Notes: generated by a model from the sequence alone, not told the origin. A stretch of DNA of 64,000 nt from JARFUG01 sp050485365 (GCA_050485365.1 JBJHBH010000002.1:28865-92864), one strand, 5' to 3'. Shown: positions 32,654 to 41,142, counted from the stretch's first letter. Translations and numbers: made by a program.

Positions 32654-33238
32654 TCAGTGGGCGTGCTCGCCGTGGACGACGGCCGCGATCCCCTCGACGA
32701 AATGAACGTAGTTCACATAAGCTTCCACGAACTCGCGACCGGCCGTCACGCTCTCGCCCGAGCGCGCCCGCAGCTCCATGGCATGCGCGAAGCGCTCCCG
32801 CAGCTCCGTGCCGACATGGGCGGAGATTGCATCGGCCAGCTCTTCGACGGAGCCTTGCGCCAGCGCCTTTTCTGCCTTCAGAATGGGGGGATCGATCATC
32901 CCGGCGGGCTTCAGGCCGGTGTAGGGGGCGCCTTCGGCGGCGCGGTGCACCCGCACGAGGGTCTCCAGAAAATATCGGTCCGCCAACTCCATCGCCTTCG
33001 GGTTGAGGGCGCGCACCTGCCGGGCCTGATCGAAAGCGTGCCGGATTTCGTCCTCCTGCTCGGGGAGGACCCATTTGAGCAGCGGCGCGACGTTCCCCTC
33101 CTCCAGCGCAAGGCGCGCCTCGGAAACGACCGGCCCGTCCAGCGCATCACAGTGCGCCGCCGCCGTGTGCGGGACGAGCAATGCGAGCGCGACAAGGACC
33201 ACCACCATCTTCACACCTTTTCTCACTTTTCCGATCAT
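32654..33238 (-). CDS. DUF6448 family secreted protein
   Basis: 194 aa. Cleavable signal peptide (VVVLVALALLVPHTAAA), then the family-typical AHCDALDGPVV start, LALEEGNVAPLLKWVLP, ELADRYFLETLVRVHRA and EGAPYTGLKPAG. C-terminal histidine pairs (HFVEGIA, GEHAH) could bind metal. The function of the family is unknown; periplasmic location is inferred from the signal. ATG at 33238 follows AAAGGAATGCAGAG. The upstream 120 bases are predicted to be highly structured RNA. It is convergent with the ECF sigma operon. Confidence 0.75.
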   Translation of the reverse strand: MIGKVRKGVKMVVVLVALALLVPHTAAAHCDALDGPVVSEARLALEEGNVAPLLKWVLPEQEDEIRHAFDQARQVRALNPKAMELADRYFLETLVRVHRAAEGAPYTGLKPAGMIDPPILKAEKALAQGSVEELADAISAHVGTELRERFAHAMELRARSGESVTAGREFVEAYVNYVHFVEGIAAVVHGEHAH

Positions 33239-33246
33239 CTCTGCAT

Positions 33247-33360
33247 TCCTTTCGGGTTCTGGGCGCAAGCGGCCCTGGTTGGCTGAGAGATTCGCATCCC
33301 CCACGGCGTCGGGGGTCGGCGATCCCTCGTCTGGTCGGTTCTACCCGAGAGGACGTAAGG
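33247..33360 (-). other. Structured 5' leader of the DUF6448 gene
   Basis: On the minus strand: a CCCCC-loop-GGGGG hairpin (33298-33315), a GAATCTCTCAG segment (33283-33293) and a GGGC/GCCC hairpin (33261-33275) just before the ribosome site. The CTCTCAG segment recalls glycine aptamers, but the pairing GAGAG partner is absent, so no riboswitch class is claimed. Confidence 0.35.
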
Positions 33361-33384
33361 GGCACGGAATTTGTGACAAAAAAA

Positions 33385-33476
33385 GTAGGTCACGGCTCAC
33401 ATAAAAAGGGTGTCTGGTCATGGAGGACGCGAAGCGTCCCTTGCATGGGGGGTGTGACCCCATGCTAAGCCGTTAC
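33385..33476 (+). repeat. Dispersed structured repeat, copy D (short form)
   Basis: Shortest copy. It keeps the perfect hairpins GGACGCGAAGCGTCC and GCATGGGG ... CCCCATGC and the terminal CCGTTAC, but lacks the first GGCGCC hairpin. It lies between the DUF6448 leader and the glycosyltransferase stop codon. Confidence 0.75.
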
Positions 33477-33493
33477 GAAAAAAGAAAGGCCGG

Positions 33494-34168
33494 TCAGCAG
33501 GCCGCCGCTGTCGGGATGTGCTCGCGCACGAAACGCGCGGTGCGGCTCTCGGGAGATCGCTCCAGCAGCCGCAGCAGGGAAGCGAAATCGTCGACGTCGT
33601 CCCAGAGGGCGGTCTCGGCCAGAGCGAGGCCCTCCTCGCGGGCTCGCTCACGGGTGAGCTTCAGGACCTGCGGGGTGCTCCAGGGGATGTCTCGAAAGAG
33701 GGGGGGGTGGTGGATACGCTCGCCGATCAGCACGTAGCCGCCGTCCGAGGCCGGGCCGAGAACAAGGTCGTGGCTTTCGAGGGCAGCGAAGGCGTCGCGC
33801 AGGAGCCGGGTGGGGAGATCGGGGGTGTCCGATCCGATGAGGACGGCGCGATCGAAGTCGCGAAGAAGCGCCGTCAGGGCGTGTTCCATGCGTTCGCCGA
33901 GGTCCCTGCCCTGCTGCCGGCAAAGGGGGAGTTGCCCAAAGGCGTCGGCGAAAAATTCCTTCCGCCCCTCGTAGAAAAGTACCGGCGTCCAGGGGCCTCC
34001 CGCGGCGAGAGCGACGGTCTCCTCGAGGCTCACCCGGTAGAGGGCGGCCGATTCCTGCGCGCTCAGCGGTGGGCACAGCCGCGTCTTGACCCGGCCGGGG
34101 AGGGGTTCCTTGGCGAATATTCCCAGACCATATCGTGTCGTCTGTGCAAAAGCACGGTCTGATGGCAC
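33494..34168 (-). CDS. TIGR04282-type glycosyltransferase (DUF2064)
   Basis: About 224 aa. Nucleotide-sugar transferase-like fold: GLGIFAKEPLPGRVKTRL (N-terminal signature), a VLIGSDTPDLP metal-binding loop, SHDLVLGPASDGGYVLIG and IPWSTPQVLKLT, all diagnostic of the DUF2064/TIGR04282 family, commonly linked to cell-surface glycan genes. Start uncertain: conserved sequence begins within 12 codons of a GTG at 34168; a frame extends to 34273 but that part would overlap three DnaA-box-like sites and lacks family similarity. Monocistronic here. Confidence 0.75.
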   Translation of the reverse strand: MPSDRAFAQTTRYGLGIFAKEPLPGRVKTRLCPPLSAQESAALYRVSLEETVALAAGGPWTPVLFYEGRKEFFADAFGQLPLCRQQGRDLGERMEHALTALLRDFDRAVLIGSDTPDLPTRLLRDAFAALESHDLVLGPASDGGYVLIGERIHHPPLFRDIPWSTPQVLKLTRERAREEGLALAETALWDDVDDFASLLRLLERSPESRTARFVREHIPTAAAC

Positions 34169-34169
34169 C

Positions 34170-34199
34170 TTTTCCACGCTTTCCACAGAGTTATCCACA
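34170..34199. promoter_or_regulatory. Cluster of three DnaA-box-like sequences
   Basis: TTTTCCACG (34170-34178, two mismatches), CTTTCCACA (34179-34187, two mismatches) and a perfect TTATCCACA (34191-34199), all in the same orientation within 30 bp, about 17.5 kb from the putative origin and just upstream of the glycosyltransferase start. Confidence 0.5.
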
Positions 34200-34321
34200 G
34201 CCTCGTCGCTGATCTGATAAAAACTAATGAGAGATCCAGGCGGGGGAAATAAAGTTAACCTGCTGAAAAACAAGGAAAAAACGAATCGAGACGGGCGCTC
34301 CCTTTTTTTCGCCCCTTGTCG

Positions 34322-35140
34322 TCAGCGCTTCGGGCTCTCCACAAGGGCGTAGGCCGAGTGTTTGTGGATGGACTCGAAGTTCTCGCACTCGACCCGAAAC
34401 CAGCTGATCTCCGGAACCTGCTGCAGGGTGACGGTGACGGCGCGCACGATGTCCTCGACGAACATAGGGTTGTCGTACGCCTGCTCGGTGACCGCCTTTT
34501 CGTCCTCGCGCTTGAGAAGCGAGTAGACCGGGGCGCTGCCGCACGCCTCGACCCAGGCGATGAGATCCTCGATCCAGACGAACTTGTTCATGCGCACCTC
34601 GACCGTGACGGCGCTGCGCTGGTTGTGGGCGCCGCGGGCGCTGATCTCCCGGGAACAGGGGCACAGCGAGGTCACCGGGACGGTGACGCCGAGGACGAAA
34701 TCCTTCTCCTCCCCCAGAGTGCCGACGAGCCTGCACTGGTACTCCATCAGACCCCGGGCCTTGGAGACGGGGGCCTCCTTCTCGACGAAATAGGGGAATT
34801 CGAGCTCCATGTGGGCGCTGGAGGCCTCGAGGCGATCCTTCATCTCCTGAAGGATGTTCCCCATGTTGCGGATGGTGATCTCGCCGCGGTACTGGTTGAG
34901 GATCTCGATGAAGCGGCTCATGTGCGTCCCCTTGAAATGGTGCGGGAGGTCGACGTACATGTTGATGCGCGCCACGGTGTGCTGCTGCACCTTGCTCTTG
35001 TCCATCACAACGATGGGGTAGACGATGTCCTTCACCCCCACCTTGTCGATGGGGATGTTGCGGGTATCGGCGGAACGCTGCAGGTCGGGCATGGGGGAAG
35101 CTTCGCTTCCCGGTGAGGAGTTTTTATCTTCGCGGCTCAT
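34322..35140 (-). CDS. folE2: GTP cyclohydrolase FolE2 (type IB)
   Basis: 272 aa. Converts GTP to 7,8-dihydroneopterin triphosphate, the shared precursor of folate and of queuosine (preQ0). FolE2 signatures: DIVYPIVVMD near the N-terminus, LPHHFKGTHMSRFIE, TSLCPCSREIS with the metal-binding cysteine, ARGAHNQRS and FESIHKHSAYALVE at the C-terminus. FolE2 works with Mn or other metals and often backs up zinc-dependent FolE under zinc limitation. Start at MSREDKN after AGGACTTAACA. The upstream same-strand neighbour is queC, pointing to use in the queuosine branch. Confidence 0.95.
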   Translation of the reverse strand: MSREDKNSSPGSEASPMPDLQRSADTRNIPIDKVGVKDIVYPIVVMDKSKVQQHTVARINMYVDLPHHFKGTHMSRFIEILNQYRGEITIRNMGNILQEMKDRLEASSAHMELEFPYFVEKEAPVSKARGLMEYQCRLVGTLGEEKDFVLGVTVPVTSLCPCSREISARGAHNQRSAVTVEVRMNKFVWIEDLIAWVEACGSAPVYSLLKREDEKAVTEQAYDNPMFVEDIVRAVTVTLQQVPEISWFRVECENFESIHKHSAYALVESPKR

Positions 35141-35172
35141 TGTTAAGTCCTGTCAGTCGGTTTATGTTTTTT

Positions 35173-35190
35173 CTCCTCACTCCTCACTCC
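35173..35190. repeat. CTCCTCA heptamer array at the queC stop
   Basis: CTCCTCA twice plus CTCC, overlapping the last codons and stop of queC. Compare the GCGCCTC arrays at 35952-35990 and 46965-46979: heptamer tandem repeats at ends of minus-strand genes. Confidence 0.5.
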
Positions 35191-35876
35191 TTACCCCTCA
35201 CGGCGTAAGCGACCGGATCTTCCACCCCCGCTTCGGCGAACCCCTTGAGCCGAAGGCGGCACGAATCGCACAGACCGCAGGCGGCCCCGTCGGAGGCGGG
35301 ATCGTAGCACGAGTGGGTGAGGGCGTAGTCGACGCCGAGGTCGAGGCCGCGGCGGATGATCTGCCCCTTGGTGAGGTCGATGAGGGGGGTGCGGATGCGA
35401 TAGCGCCCCTCCCCTTCGACGGCGGCCCGGGTGGCGAGGTTGGCCATCGCCTCGAAGGCGGCGATGTATTCGGGACGACAGTCCGGGTAGCCCGAGTAGT
35501 CGAGGGCGTTGACGCCGATGAAGATGTCGAAGGCCCCCAGGACCTCGGCCCATCCCAGTGCGAAGGAGAGAAAGACGGTGTTGCGCGCCGGCACGTACGT
35601 CGCGGGGATGACCCCGTCTTCCACCCCGTCCTTCGGGACGGCGATTTGCGAGGTGAGGGCGCTGCCGCCGATGCGGCGCATGTCGACATCGATCACCATG
35701 TGCTCGGCCGCCCCGAGACGCGGCGCGAAGCGGCGCGCCTTGTCGAGCTCAACGGAGTGGCGCTGGCCGTAGGAAAAGGAGAGCGCGTAAGGCACGAACC
35801 CCTCGGCTTTGGCGATGGCCAGACACGTCGCCGAATCGAGTCCGCCGCTGTACAGAACGACTGCTTTCTTCGTCAT
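35184..35876 (-). CDS. queC: 7-cyano-7-deazaguanine synthase QueC
   Basis: 230 aa. ATP-dependent conversion of 7-carboxy-7-deazaguanine to preQ0 in queuosine tRNA modification. PP-loop VVLYSGGLDSATCLAIAK, YVPARNTVFLSFALG, GVNALDYSGYPDCRPEY and the C-terminal zinc cysteine cluster (SCYDPASDGAACGLCDSC) are complete. ATG at 35876 preceded by GAGGCATCTTG; a TTG directly before it is not needed. 43 bases before folE2 on the same strand; queD/queE/queF are not in the window. Confidence 0.96.
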   Translation of the reverse strand: MTKKAVVLYSGGLDSATCLAIAKAEGFVPYALSFSYGQRHSVELDKARRFAPRLGAAEHMVIDVDMRRIGGSALTSQIAVPKDGVEDGVIPATYVPARNTVFLSFALGWAEVLGAFDIFIGVNALDYSGYPDCRPEYIAAFEAMANLATRAAVEGEGRYRIRTPLIDLTKGQIIRRGLDLGVDYALTHSCYDPASDGAACGLCDSCRLRLKGFAEAGVEDPVAYAVRGKE

Positions 35877-35951
35877 CAAGATGCCTCGGGAAACGGCAGG
35901 CTCGTGGCGCTGGGCACTGGGCGCAAGGTTAAGACCTGTTGTCTGTCATTT

Positions 35952-35990
35952 CCTCGCGCCTCGCGCCTCGCGCCCCGTGCCTCGCGCCTG
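35952..35990. repeat. GCGCCTC heptamer tandem repeat downstream of pyk
   Basis: Three clean and one or two degenerate CTCGCGC units between the pyk and queC genes, immediately after the pyk stop. The same heptamer follows gyrB. Nothing else definite is seen in the 117-bp gap. Confidence 0.6.
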
Positions 35991-35993
35991 AAT

Positions 35994-37445
35994 TCAGTGT
36001 ACCTCGTAGAACTCGCCGAGCCCCAGCCGGTGGACCTTGAGGAGGTTGGTGGTGCCGGGGGCGGAGACGGGGCTCCCCATGGTGATGACGACGATGTCGC
36101 CGCGCCGCAGGGCGCCGGCCGACAGGACCGCCTCCTCCACCGAGCGGATCTGGGCTTCGGTGTCGCCGCAGATGTCGACGCGGATCGAGTGGACGCCGGC
36201 GTACAGAACCATGCGCCGGCGCACCGCCTGGGAGGGGGTGACGGCGAAGATGGGGATCGGCGGTCGGTATTTGGCGACGAGCGCGGCGGTGCTGCCGGTC
36301 TGGGTGAAGGCGAGGATCGCCGCTGCCCCGACGTTGTCGGCGACGCGCACCGCCGCCTGCCCGATCGCCTCGGGGAGGCTTCGGTAGCCGCCGCGCAGCT
36401 CGGGGATGCGGTGCAGCAGCTTCTCCTGCAAAATCGGTTCGCGCTCGACGTCTCCGGCGACCCGCACCATCAGCGAGACGGCCTCCACCGGGTATTTTCC
36501 CGATGCGGTCTCGGCCGAGAGCATGACGGCGTCGGTGCCGTCAAGGATGGCGTTGGCCACATCGGAGGTCTCGGCGCGGGTGGGGCGCGGGTGCTCGATC
36601 ATGCTCTCGAGCATCTGCGTGGCGGTGATGACGGGCTTGCCCGCCTCGTTGCACTTGCGGATGATCTTTTTCTGGATGAGCGGGACCTTCTCGGGGCTCA
36701 TCTCCACCCCCAGATCCCCCCGCGCGACCATGATGCCGTCGGAGGTTTCGAGGATCTCGTCGAAATTGTCCACCGCCTGGGGCATCTCGATCTTGGCGAT
36801 GATGCGGATCGAGGACTTCTCCTCGAAGAGGATCTCCCGCAGGGCGATGACGTCTTCGGCGCGGCGAACGAAGGAGAGGGCCACGTAGTCCAGCTCGTTT
36901 TCGAGGCAGAAACGCAGATCCGCCCGGTCCTTCTCCGTCAGCGCCGGAATGGAGACGTCGACGCCGGGAAGGTTGATCCCTTTGCGGTTTTTGAGATATC
37001 CGCCGACCTTGACCCGGCAGCGCACCTCGGTCCCCTGCACCGAGAGAACTTCGAGCTCGAGCAACCCGTCGTCGAGCAGAATGCGGTCCCCCCGCCGCAC
37101 ATCGTGGGGGAGGTGCGTGTAGTTGGTCGGGATGAGATCCCCCTCCCCCTGCAGGTCGCGCGTGGTGATCGTCACCTCCTTGCCCGCCGTAAGCTCCATG
37201 CTCCCCCCTTTGAGGGTGCCGATGCGGATCTTCGGCCCCTGCAGGTCGCCGAGGATGGCCATCGCCTTGCGGCGTTTGCGCGAGATGTCGCGGATGCGGC
37301 GGATCAGGGCCGCCTTCGATTCGTGATCGCCGTGGGAGAAGTTGAGGCGAAAGACGTCGGCTCCGGCTTCCATCAGGGCCTGAAGCATCTGCTCCGACTC
37401 GCTGGCGGGGCCGAGAGTGGCGACGATTTTGGTGCGACGGACCAT
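35994..37445 (-). CDS. pyk: Pyruvate kinase
   Basis: 483 aa glycolytic enzyme transferring phosphate from phosphoenolpyruvate to ADP. RRTKIVATLGPAS start, MEAGADVFRLNFSHG, GPKIRIG, the B domain, IAKIEMPQAVDNFDEIL with catalytic Lys, DGIMVARGDLGVE, KPVITATQMLESM and a C-terminal allosteric domain (IFAVTPSQAVRRRM). ATG at 37445 follows GGAAGGAGGCATC; a longer frame upstream adds a low-complexity stretch. 43 bases after the di-heme lipoprotein stop, possibly one operon. Confidence 0.96.
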   Translation of the reverse strand: MVRRTKIVATLGPASESEQMLQALMEAGADVFRLNFSHGDHESKAALIRRIRDISRKRRKAMAILGDLQGPKIRIGTLKGGSMELTAGKEVTITTRDLQGEGDLIPTNYTHLPHDVRRGDRILLDDGLLELEVLSVQGTEVRCRVKVGGYLKNRKGINLPGVDVSIPALTEKDRADLRFCLENELDYVALSFVRRAEDVIALREILFEEKSSIRIIAKIEMPQAVDNFDEILETSDGIMVARGDLGVEMSPEKVPLIQKKIIRKCNEAGKPVITATQMLESMIEHPRPTRAETSDVANAILDGTDAVMLSAETASGKYPVEAVSLMVRVAGDVEREPILQEKLLHRIPELRGGYRSLPEAIGQAAVRVADNVGAAAILAFTQTGSTAALVAKYRPPIPIFAVTPSQAVRRRMVLYAGVHSIRVDICGDTEAQIRSVEEAVLSAGALRRGDIVVITMGSPVSAPGTTNLLKVHRLGLGEFYEVH

Positions 37446-37488
37446 GATGCCTCCTTCCGACGCATCTGAAGAGGTGGTCGGATTCGTA

Positions 37489-37809
37489 TTAGTGGTGATA
37501 GCGCCCCCGATATTCGGCATGAGCCCTGTCAGGACTTCTGTGGCACCGGAAGCAGCGCTCCTCGCCGATTTTTCTCTCCTCGAAGGGCGACGTCTCGGGT
37601 GGCATCATCGCTTCGGGCTTTTGCCACGAATACCGGTCGCGCTCATCGCTGATGCGGGCGGGCTCGTAGGCCACCGCCCAGTCGTGCGAGATCGGCTGGG
37701 TGTGGCAGATTCCGCACCCCCCGGGAGGGGGAATGGTGCGCCACGTTCCGAACATCGCACACCCCGCCAGAAAGACCCCTGCAAAGACGACTGCGGCCAG
37801 ATATTTCAT
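37489..37809 (-). CDS. Small di-heme c-type cytochrome lipoprotein
   Basis: 106 aa. Lipobox VFLAGC, then two CxxCH heme sites: CGICH (about residue 32) and CFRCH (about residue 86), plus several other histidines for axial ligation (SHDWAV, YRGRYHH). Predicted to be membrane-anchored at the periplasmic face and part of an electron transfer chain; no partner gene is adjacent. ATG after GAGGTCATGGG. Size and lipidation suggest a NapC-independent electron shuttle, as in iron-reducing bacteria, but that is inference. Confidence 0.8.
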   Translation of the reverse strand: MKYLAAVVFAGVFLAGCAMFGTWRTIPPPGGCGICHTQPISHDWAVAYEPARISDERDRYSWQKPEAMMPPETSPFEERKIGEERCFRCHRSPDRAHAEYRGRYHH

Positions 37810-37951
37810 CCCATGACCTCATGACAAAAAGGATTAGATTCGGCGCAAACTATATCACAGCCGAAGGTGTCGGCAAACGGCAAATCCGTTGCCTGCGCTC
37901 CACCTTTTGTGCTATGTCTATGTTTTTTCGTCATTTGGAGTCTTCTCAAGC

Positions 37952-40369
37952 ATGTCGATACGCTTCGTTCTCAAGCTCCTGTGCTACTCGGTTCTCGCCG
38001 TCGTCCTTGTGGCGGCCTCCTCGCTGGCCGGGGCCTACTTCTACTTCGCCTCGAACCTGCCGCGGGTCGACACCCTGGCCGACTACCGCCCGCCGATCAT
38101 CACCCAGGTCTTCAGCGACGACGGCACCGTCATCGCCGAATACTTCCGCGAGCGGCGCATCGTCGTTCCGGTGGAGCGCCTCCCGCGCCAACTCATCCAC
38201 GCCTTCATCGCCGCAGAGGACAGCAAATTCTTCCAGCACCAGGGGATCGATCTGATCTCCATCGTGCGCGCCGCCATCCGCAACGTGCAGGCCGGCGGCA
38301 TCGTGCAGGGGGGAAGCACCATCACCCAGCAGGTCGCCAAGAGTATGCTGCTCACCCCCGAGCGCAAGTTCTCCCGCAAGGCGCGCGAGGCGATCCTCGC
38401 CTACCGGATGGAGAAGACCCTCTCTAAGGAGGAGATCCTCCACCTCTATCTCAACCAGATCTTTCTCGGCCACGGCGCCTACGGCATCCAGGCGGCGGCC
38501 GAGAACTACTTCGCCAAGGACGTCGAGGAGCTCACCCTGGCCGAGAGCGCCATGCTCGCCGGGCTCCCCCAGGCGCCGAGCCGCTACTCCCCCTACCGGC
38601 ACTACGCCCGGGCCAAGGAGCGTCAGCGCTACGTTCTGAACCGCATGGTCGACGAGGGGTTCATCACCGCCGAGGAGGCCGCCGAGGCCGACAAGGAGGT
38701 GANNNNNNNNNNGATCAAGATTCACCCCCGGGTGAACTGGAACCTCTCCGAATCGGCCTACTTCACCGAGCAGGTGCGGCGCTACCTCGAGGCCAACTAC
38801 GGCGAGGAGCTTCTGTACACCGGCGGTCTGCAGGTTCATACCAGCATGAACATGAAGATGCAGCGCGCTGCCCAGAATGCCGTGCGCGAAAACCTTCGCG
38901 AGCACGATCGGCGCCGCGGCTACCGCGGTCCGGTGCAGGTCCTCTCGCAGGAGGAAGAGGAGGCGTTTCTGGCCGAACAGGACGCCGAGCTCGGCGGTGT
39001 CCCCCCCGAGCCGGGGCGCATCGTCCGAGGGGTCGTGACGGCGGGGACCGACCGGGAGGTTCAGGTGCGCATCGGTCCCTTCACCGGTCGCATCCCGCTG
39101 GAGAGCGCCAGGTGGGCCTCTCCCCTTCGGGTCGTCCCCCGGGGCAACCGGGCGATCGGCAACGCCGAGGGGGGGCAGACGCGCCTTCCGGTCGGATCGG
39201 TGGTTCTCGTTCGCGTCGAGAAAGAAGGCGGCACCGGCCCCCTCGTCCTGTCGCTGGAGCAGCAGACCGAAACGCAAGGAGCCCTCGTCGCCCTCGACCC
39301 GGAGACCGGTCAGGTGCGCGCCATGGTGGGCGGATACGACTTTCGTCAAAGCCAGTTCAACCGCGCCATCCAGGCGAGGCGCCAGCCCGGCTCGGCCTTC
39401 AAGCCCCTGCTCTACGCCGCCGCCCTCGACAAGGGGTACACCGCCGCCTCGATCATTCTCGACACCCCGGTGATCTACACCGAAAAGCAGCAGGACGGAA
39501 CGCTGCGCGAGTGGAGACCGACCAACTACTCGGACTCCTTCTCCGGCGCGACCTCCTTCCGCTCGGCCCTGACCCATTCGAACAATGTCGTCACCATCAA
39601 GGTCCTCGAAGATATCGGGGTCGGCTACGCGCTCAACTACGTGCGCAAGCTCGGCATCTCCTCACCCATGGCCCGCGATCTGACCCTCGGCCTCGGCTCC
39701 TCCGCGGTGAGCCCGCTGGAAATGGCCACCGCCTACGCCGTCTTCGCCAACGGCGGCATCCGCCTCACGCCGACCTATATCGTTAAGATCAAGGACCGCG
39801 ACGGACGCGTTCTTGAATCCATCGACCCCGGCGATTTCCCTCGCGGCCCGGCGCGCGACCAGAAGCTCATCCGCCAGATCCCCGAGCGCGTCATCTCGGC
39901 GGAGACGGCCTATCTCATCACCAATCTCATGGAAGGGGTCGTGCAGGAGGGGACGGGACGGCGGGCCAGAGCGCTGGAGCGCCCCGTCGCCGGCAAGACC
40001 GGAACGACCAACGAGCTGCGCGACGCCTGGTTCGCCGGCTACGTCCCGCAGCTGGTGGCGGTCGCCTGGGTCGGCTACGACGTCGAGCGCCCGCTGGGCC
40101 GCGGAGAAACGGGCGGACGCACCGCCCTGCCCGCCTGGGTCTCCTTCATGCAGGAGGCGGTGAAGGGGCTTCCCCCCCTTCCCTTCCGCGTCCCCGACGC
40201 CATCGAGTTCTACTCCATCGACACCGCGACAGGTCTTCTCGCCCCCGAAGACGCCCCCGGATCGGTGATCGAAGCCTTCGCTCCCGGCATGGCGCCGACA
40301 CGCTACGCCATGGACGAGCGGCGCATCGACGCCAGGGACTTCTTCCGGCTCGACATGGACGACCTCTAG
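37952..40369 (+). CDS. mrcA: Penicillin-binding protein 1A (bifunctional transglycosylase/transpeptidase)
   Basis: About 805 aa, with a 10-N gap inside. N-terminal anchor (FVLKLLCYSVLAVVLVAAS), GT51 transglycosylase: EDSKFFQHQGID, QGGSTITQQVAKS, RKAREAILAYRMEK; OB-like linker about 330-425; transpeptidase: GSAFKPLLY (SxxK), SNN in THSNNVVTIK, KTGTT in VAGKTGTTNE. Start at MSIRF with GGAG upstream. It polymerises and cross-links peptidoglycan and is the natural partner of CpoB. The Ns keep the frame (four undetermined codons), but the true gap length is unknown, so this stretch should be treated as unresolved. Confidence 0.93.
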   Translation: MSIRFVLKLLCYSVLAVVLVAASSLAGAYFYFASNLPRVDTLADYRPPIITQVFSDDGTVIAEYFRERRIVVPVERLPRQLIHAFIAAEDSKFFQHQGIDLISIVRAAIRNVQAGGIVQGGSTITQQVAKSMLLTPERKFSRKAREAILAYRMEKTLSKEEILHLYLNQIFLGHGAYGIQAAAENYFAKDVEELTLAESAMLAGLPQAPSRYSPYRHYARAKERQRYVLNRMVDEGFITAEEAAEADKEVXXXXIKIHPRVNWNLSESAYFTEQVRRYLEANYGEELLYTGGLQVHTSMNMKMQRAAQNAVRENLREHDRRRGYRGPVQVLSQEEEEAFLAEQDAELGGVPPEPGRIVRGVVTAGTDREVQVRIGPFTGRIPLESARWASPLRVVPRGNRAIGNAEGGQTRLPVGSVVLVRVEKEGGTGPLVLSLEQQTETQGALVALDPETGQVRAMVGGYDFRQSQFNRAIQARRQPGSAFKPLLYAAALDKGYTAASIILDTPVIYTEKQQDGTLREWRPTNYSDSFSGATSFRSALTHSNNVVTIKVLEDIGVGYALNYVRKLGISSPMARDLTLGLGSSAVSPLEMATAYAVFANGGIRLTPTYIVKIKDRDGRVLESIDPGDFPRGPARDQKLIRQIPERVISAETAYLITNLMEGVVQEGTGRRARALERPVAGKTGTTNELRDAWFAGYVPQLVAVAWVGYDVERPLGRGETGGRTALPAWVSFMQEAVKGLPPLPFRVPDAIEFYSIDTATGLLAPEDAPGSVIEAFAPGMAPTRYAMDERRIDARDFFRLDMDDL
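38703..38712. other. Run of 10 N in mrcA
   Basis: Undetermined bases in the coding sequence, a scaffolding gap or masked region. Ten Ns with flanking A and G make four in-frame codons, which may be coincidence or a tool setting rather than true length. Confidence 0.99.
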
Positions 40370-40390
40370 CTTCGTTGCCCGCGCTCACGC

Positions 40391-40432
40391 AAAAAGGCCG
40401 CCACTTCCGATCAAGGGAGTGGCGGCCTTTTT
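40391..40432. terminator. Bidirectional terminator between mrcA and nth
   Basis: AAAAAGGCCGCCACTTCC and its partner GGGAGTGGCGGCCTTTTT form an 18-bp stem with one G-T pair and a short loop, with A/T tracts on both sides. Located between convergent mrcA and nth. Confidence 0.92.
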
Positions 40433-40451
40433 GCGTCCAACTTTTGCTCCC

Positions 40452-41096
40452 CTACCGTGACCGCTTCACCCCGGCCTTCGGACACAGGTGCGCCACGGGA
40501 CAGAGCGTACAGCGCGGTGTGATGGCCCTGCAGATCGCCCGCCCGTGAAAGATGAGCAGATGACTCGCATCGGTCCATCGCGTCCGGGGCAACAGGGCGC
40601 TCAGATCCTTTTCGATCTTCACCGGATCGGCGTGGCGCGTCCAGCCGAGGCGGTGCGACAGTCGCTTCACATGGGTGTCGACGACCATGGCGGGGATGCC
40701 GTAGGCGTTGCCGAGTATGACGTTGGCCGTCTTTCGCCCAACGCCCGGCAGAGCCGTCAGCGCCTCCATCGTCGCCGGGACCTCGCCGCCGTGCTCCTGC
40801 GCCAGAATAAGCCCCGCGCCAATGAGCGCCCGCGCCTTGTTGCGGTAAAAGCCGGTGGAGCGTACCTCCTCTTCCAGCTCTGCCGGATCGGCCTCGGCGT
40901 AGGCGCGCGCCGATGGGTACTTGCGGAAGAGGTGCGGCGTCACCTGGTTCACCCGCACGTCGGTGCACTGGGCGGAAAGGACCGTCGCCACCAGAAGTTC
41001 GAGGGGATTGGAGAAGTTCAGGGCGATGCGGGCGTCGGGATAGGTCTTCTCGAGAATATCGAGGACCTCTGTCGCCCGCTCGGTCGACGGCTTCAT
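40452..41096 (-). CDS. nth: Endonuclease III
   Basis: 214 aa base-excision repair glycosylase/AP lyase for oxidised pyrimidines. HhH motif LPGVGRKTANVIL with catalytic Lys, VDTHVKRLSHRLG with catalytic Asp, and the [4Fe-4S] ligands C-x6-C-x2-C-x5-C (CRAITPRCTLCPVAHLC). ATG after GAAGGATCGCC. Last gene of the leftward origin operon series, ended by the terminator at 40391-40432. Confidence 0.97.
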   Translation of the reverse strand: MKPSTERATEVLDILEKTYPDARIALNFSNPLELLVATVLSAQCTDVRVNQVTPHLFRKYPSARAYAEADPAELEEEVRSTGFYRNKARALIGAGLILAQEHGGEVPATMEALTALPGVGRKTANVILGNAYGIPAMVVDTHVKRLSHRLGWTRHADPVKIEKDLSALLPRTRWTDASHLLIFHGRAICRAITPRCTLCPVAHLCPKAGVKRSR

Positions 41097-41142
41097 GGCG
41101 ATCCTTCTATAAAAATCTGAAAATCGACGGGATCGGAAGCCC

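Noticed and set aside
33247..33360. Glycine or TPP riboswitch
   Set aside because: GAATCTCTCAG (minus) and GGCTGAGAGA (plus) recall glycine and THI elements, but the remaining conserved bases and pairings of both classes are missing.
34169..34273. N-terminal extension of the TIGR04282 glycosyltransferase
   Set aside because: The extra 35 residues lack family similarity and would be translated across the DnaA-box cluster.
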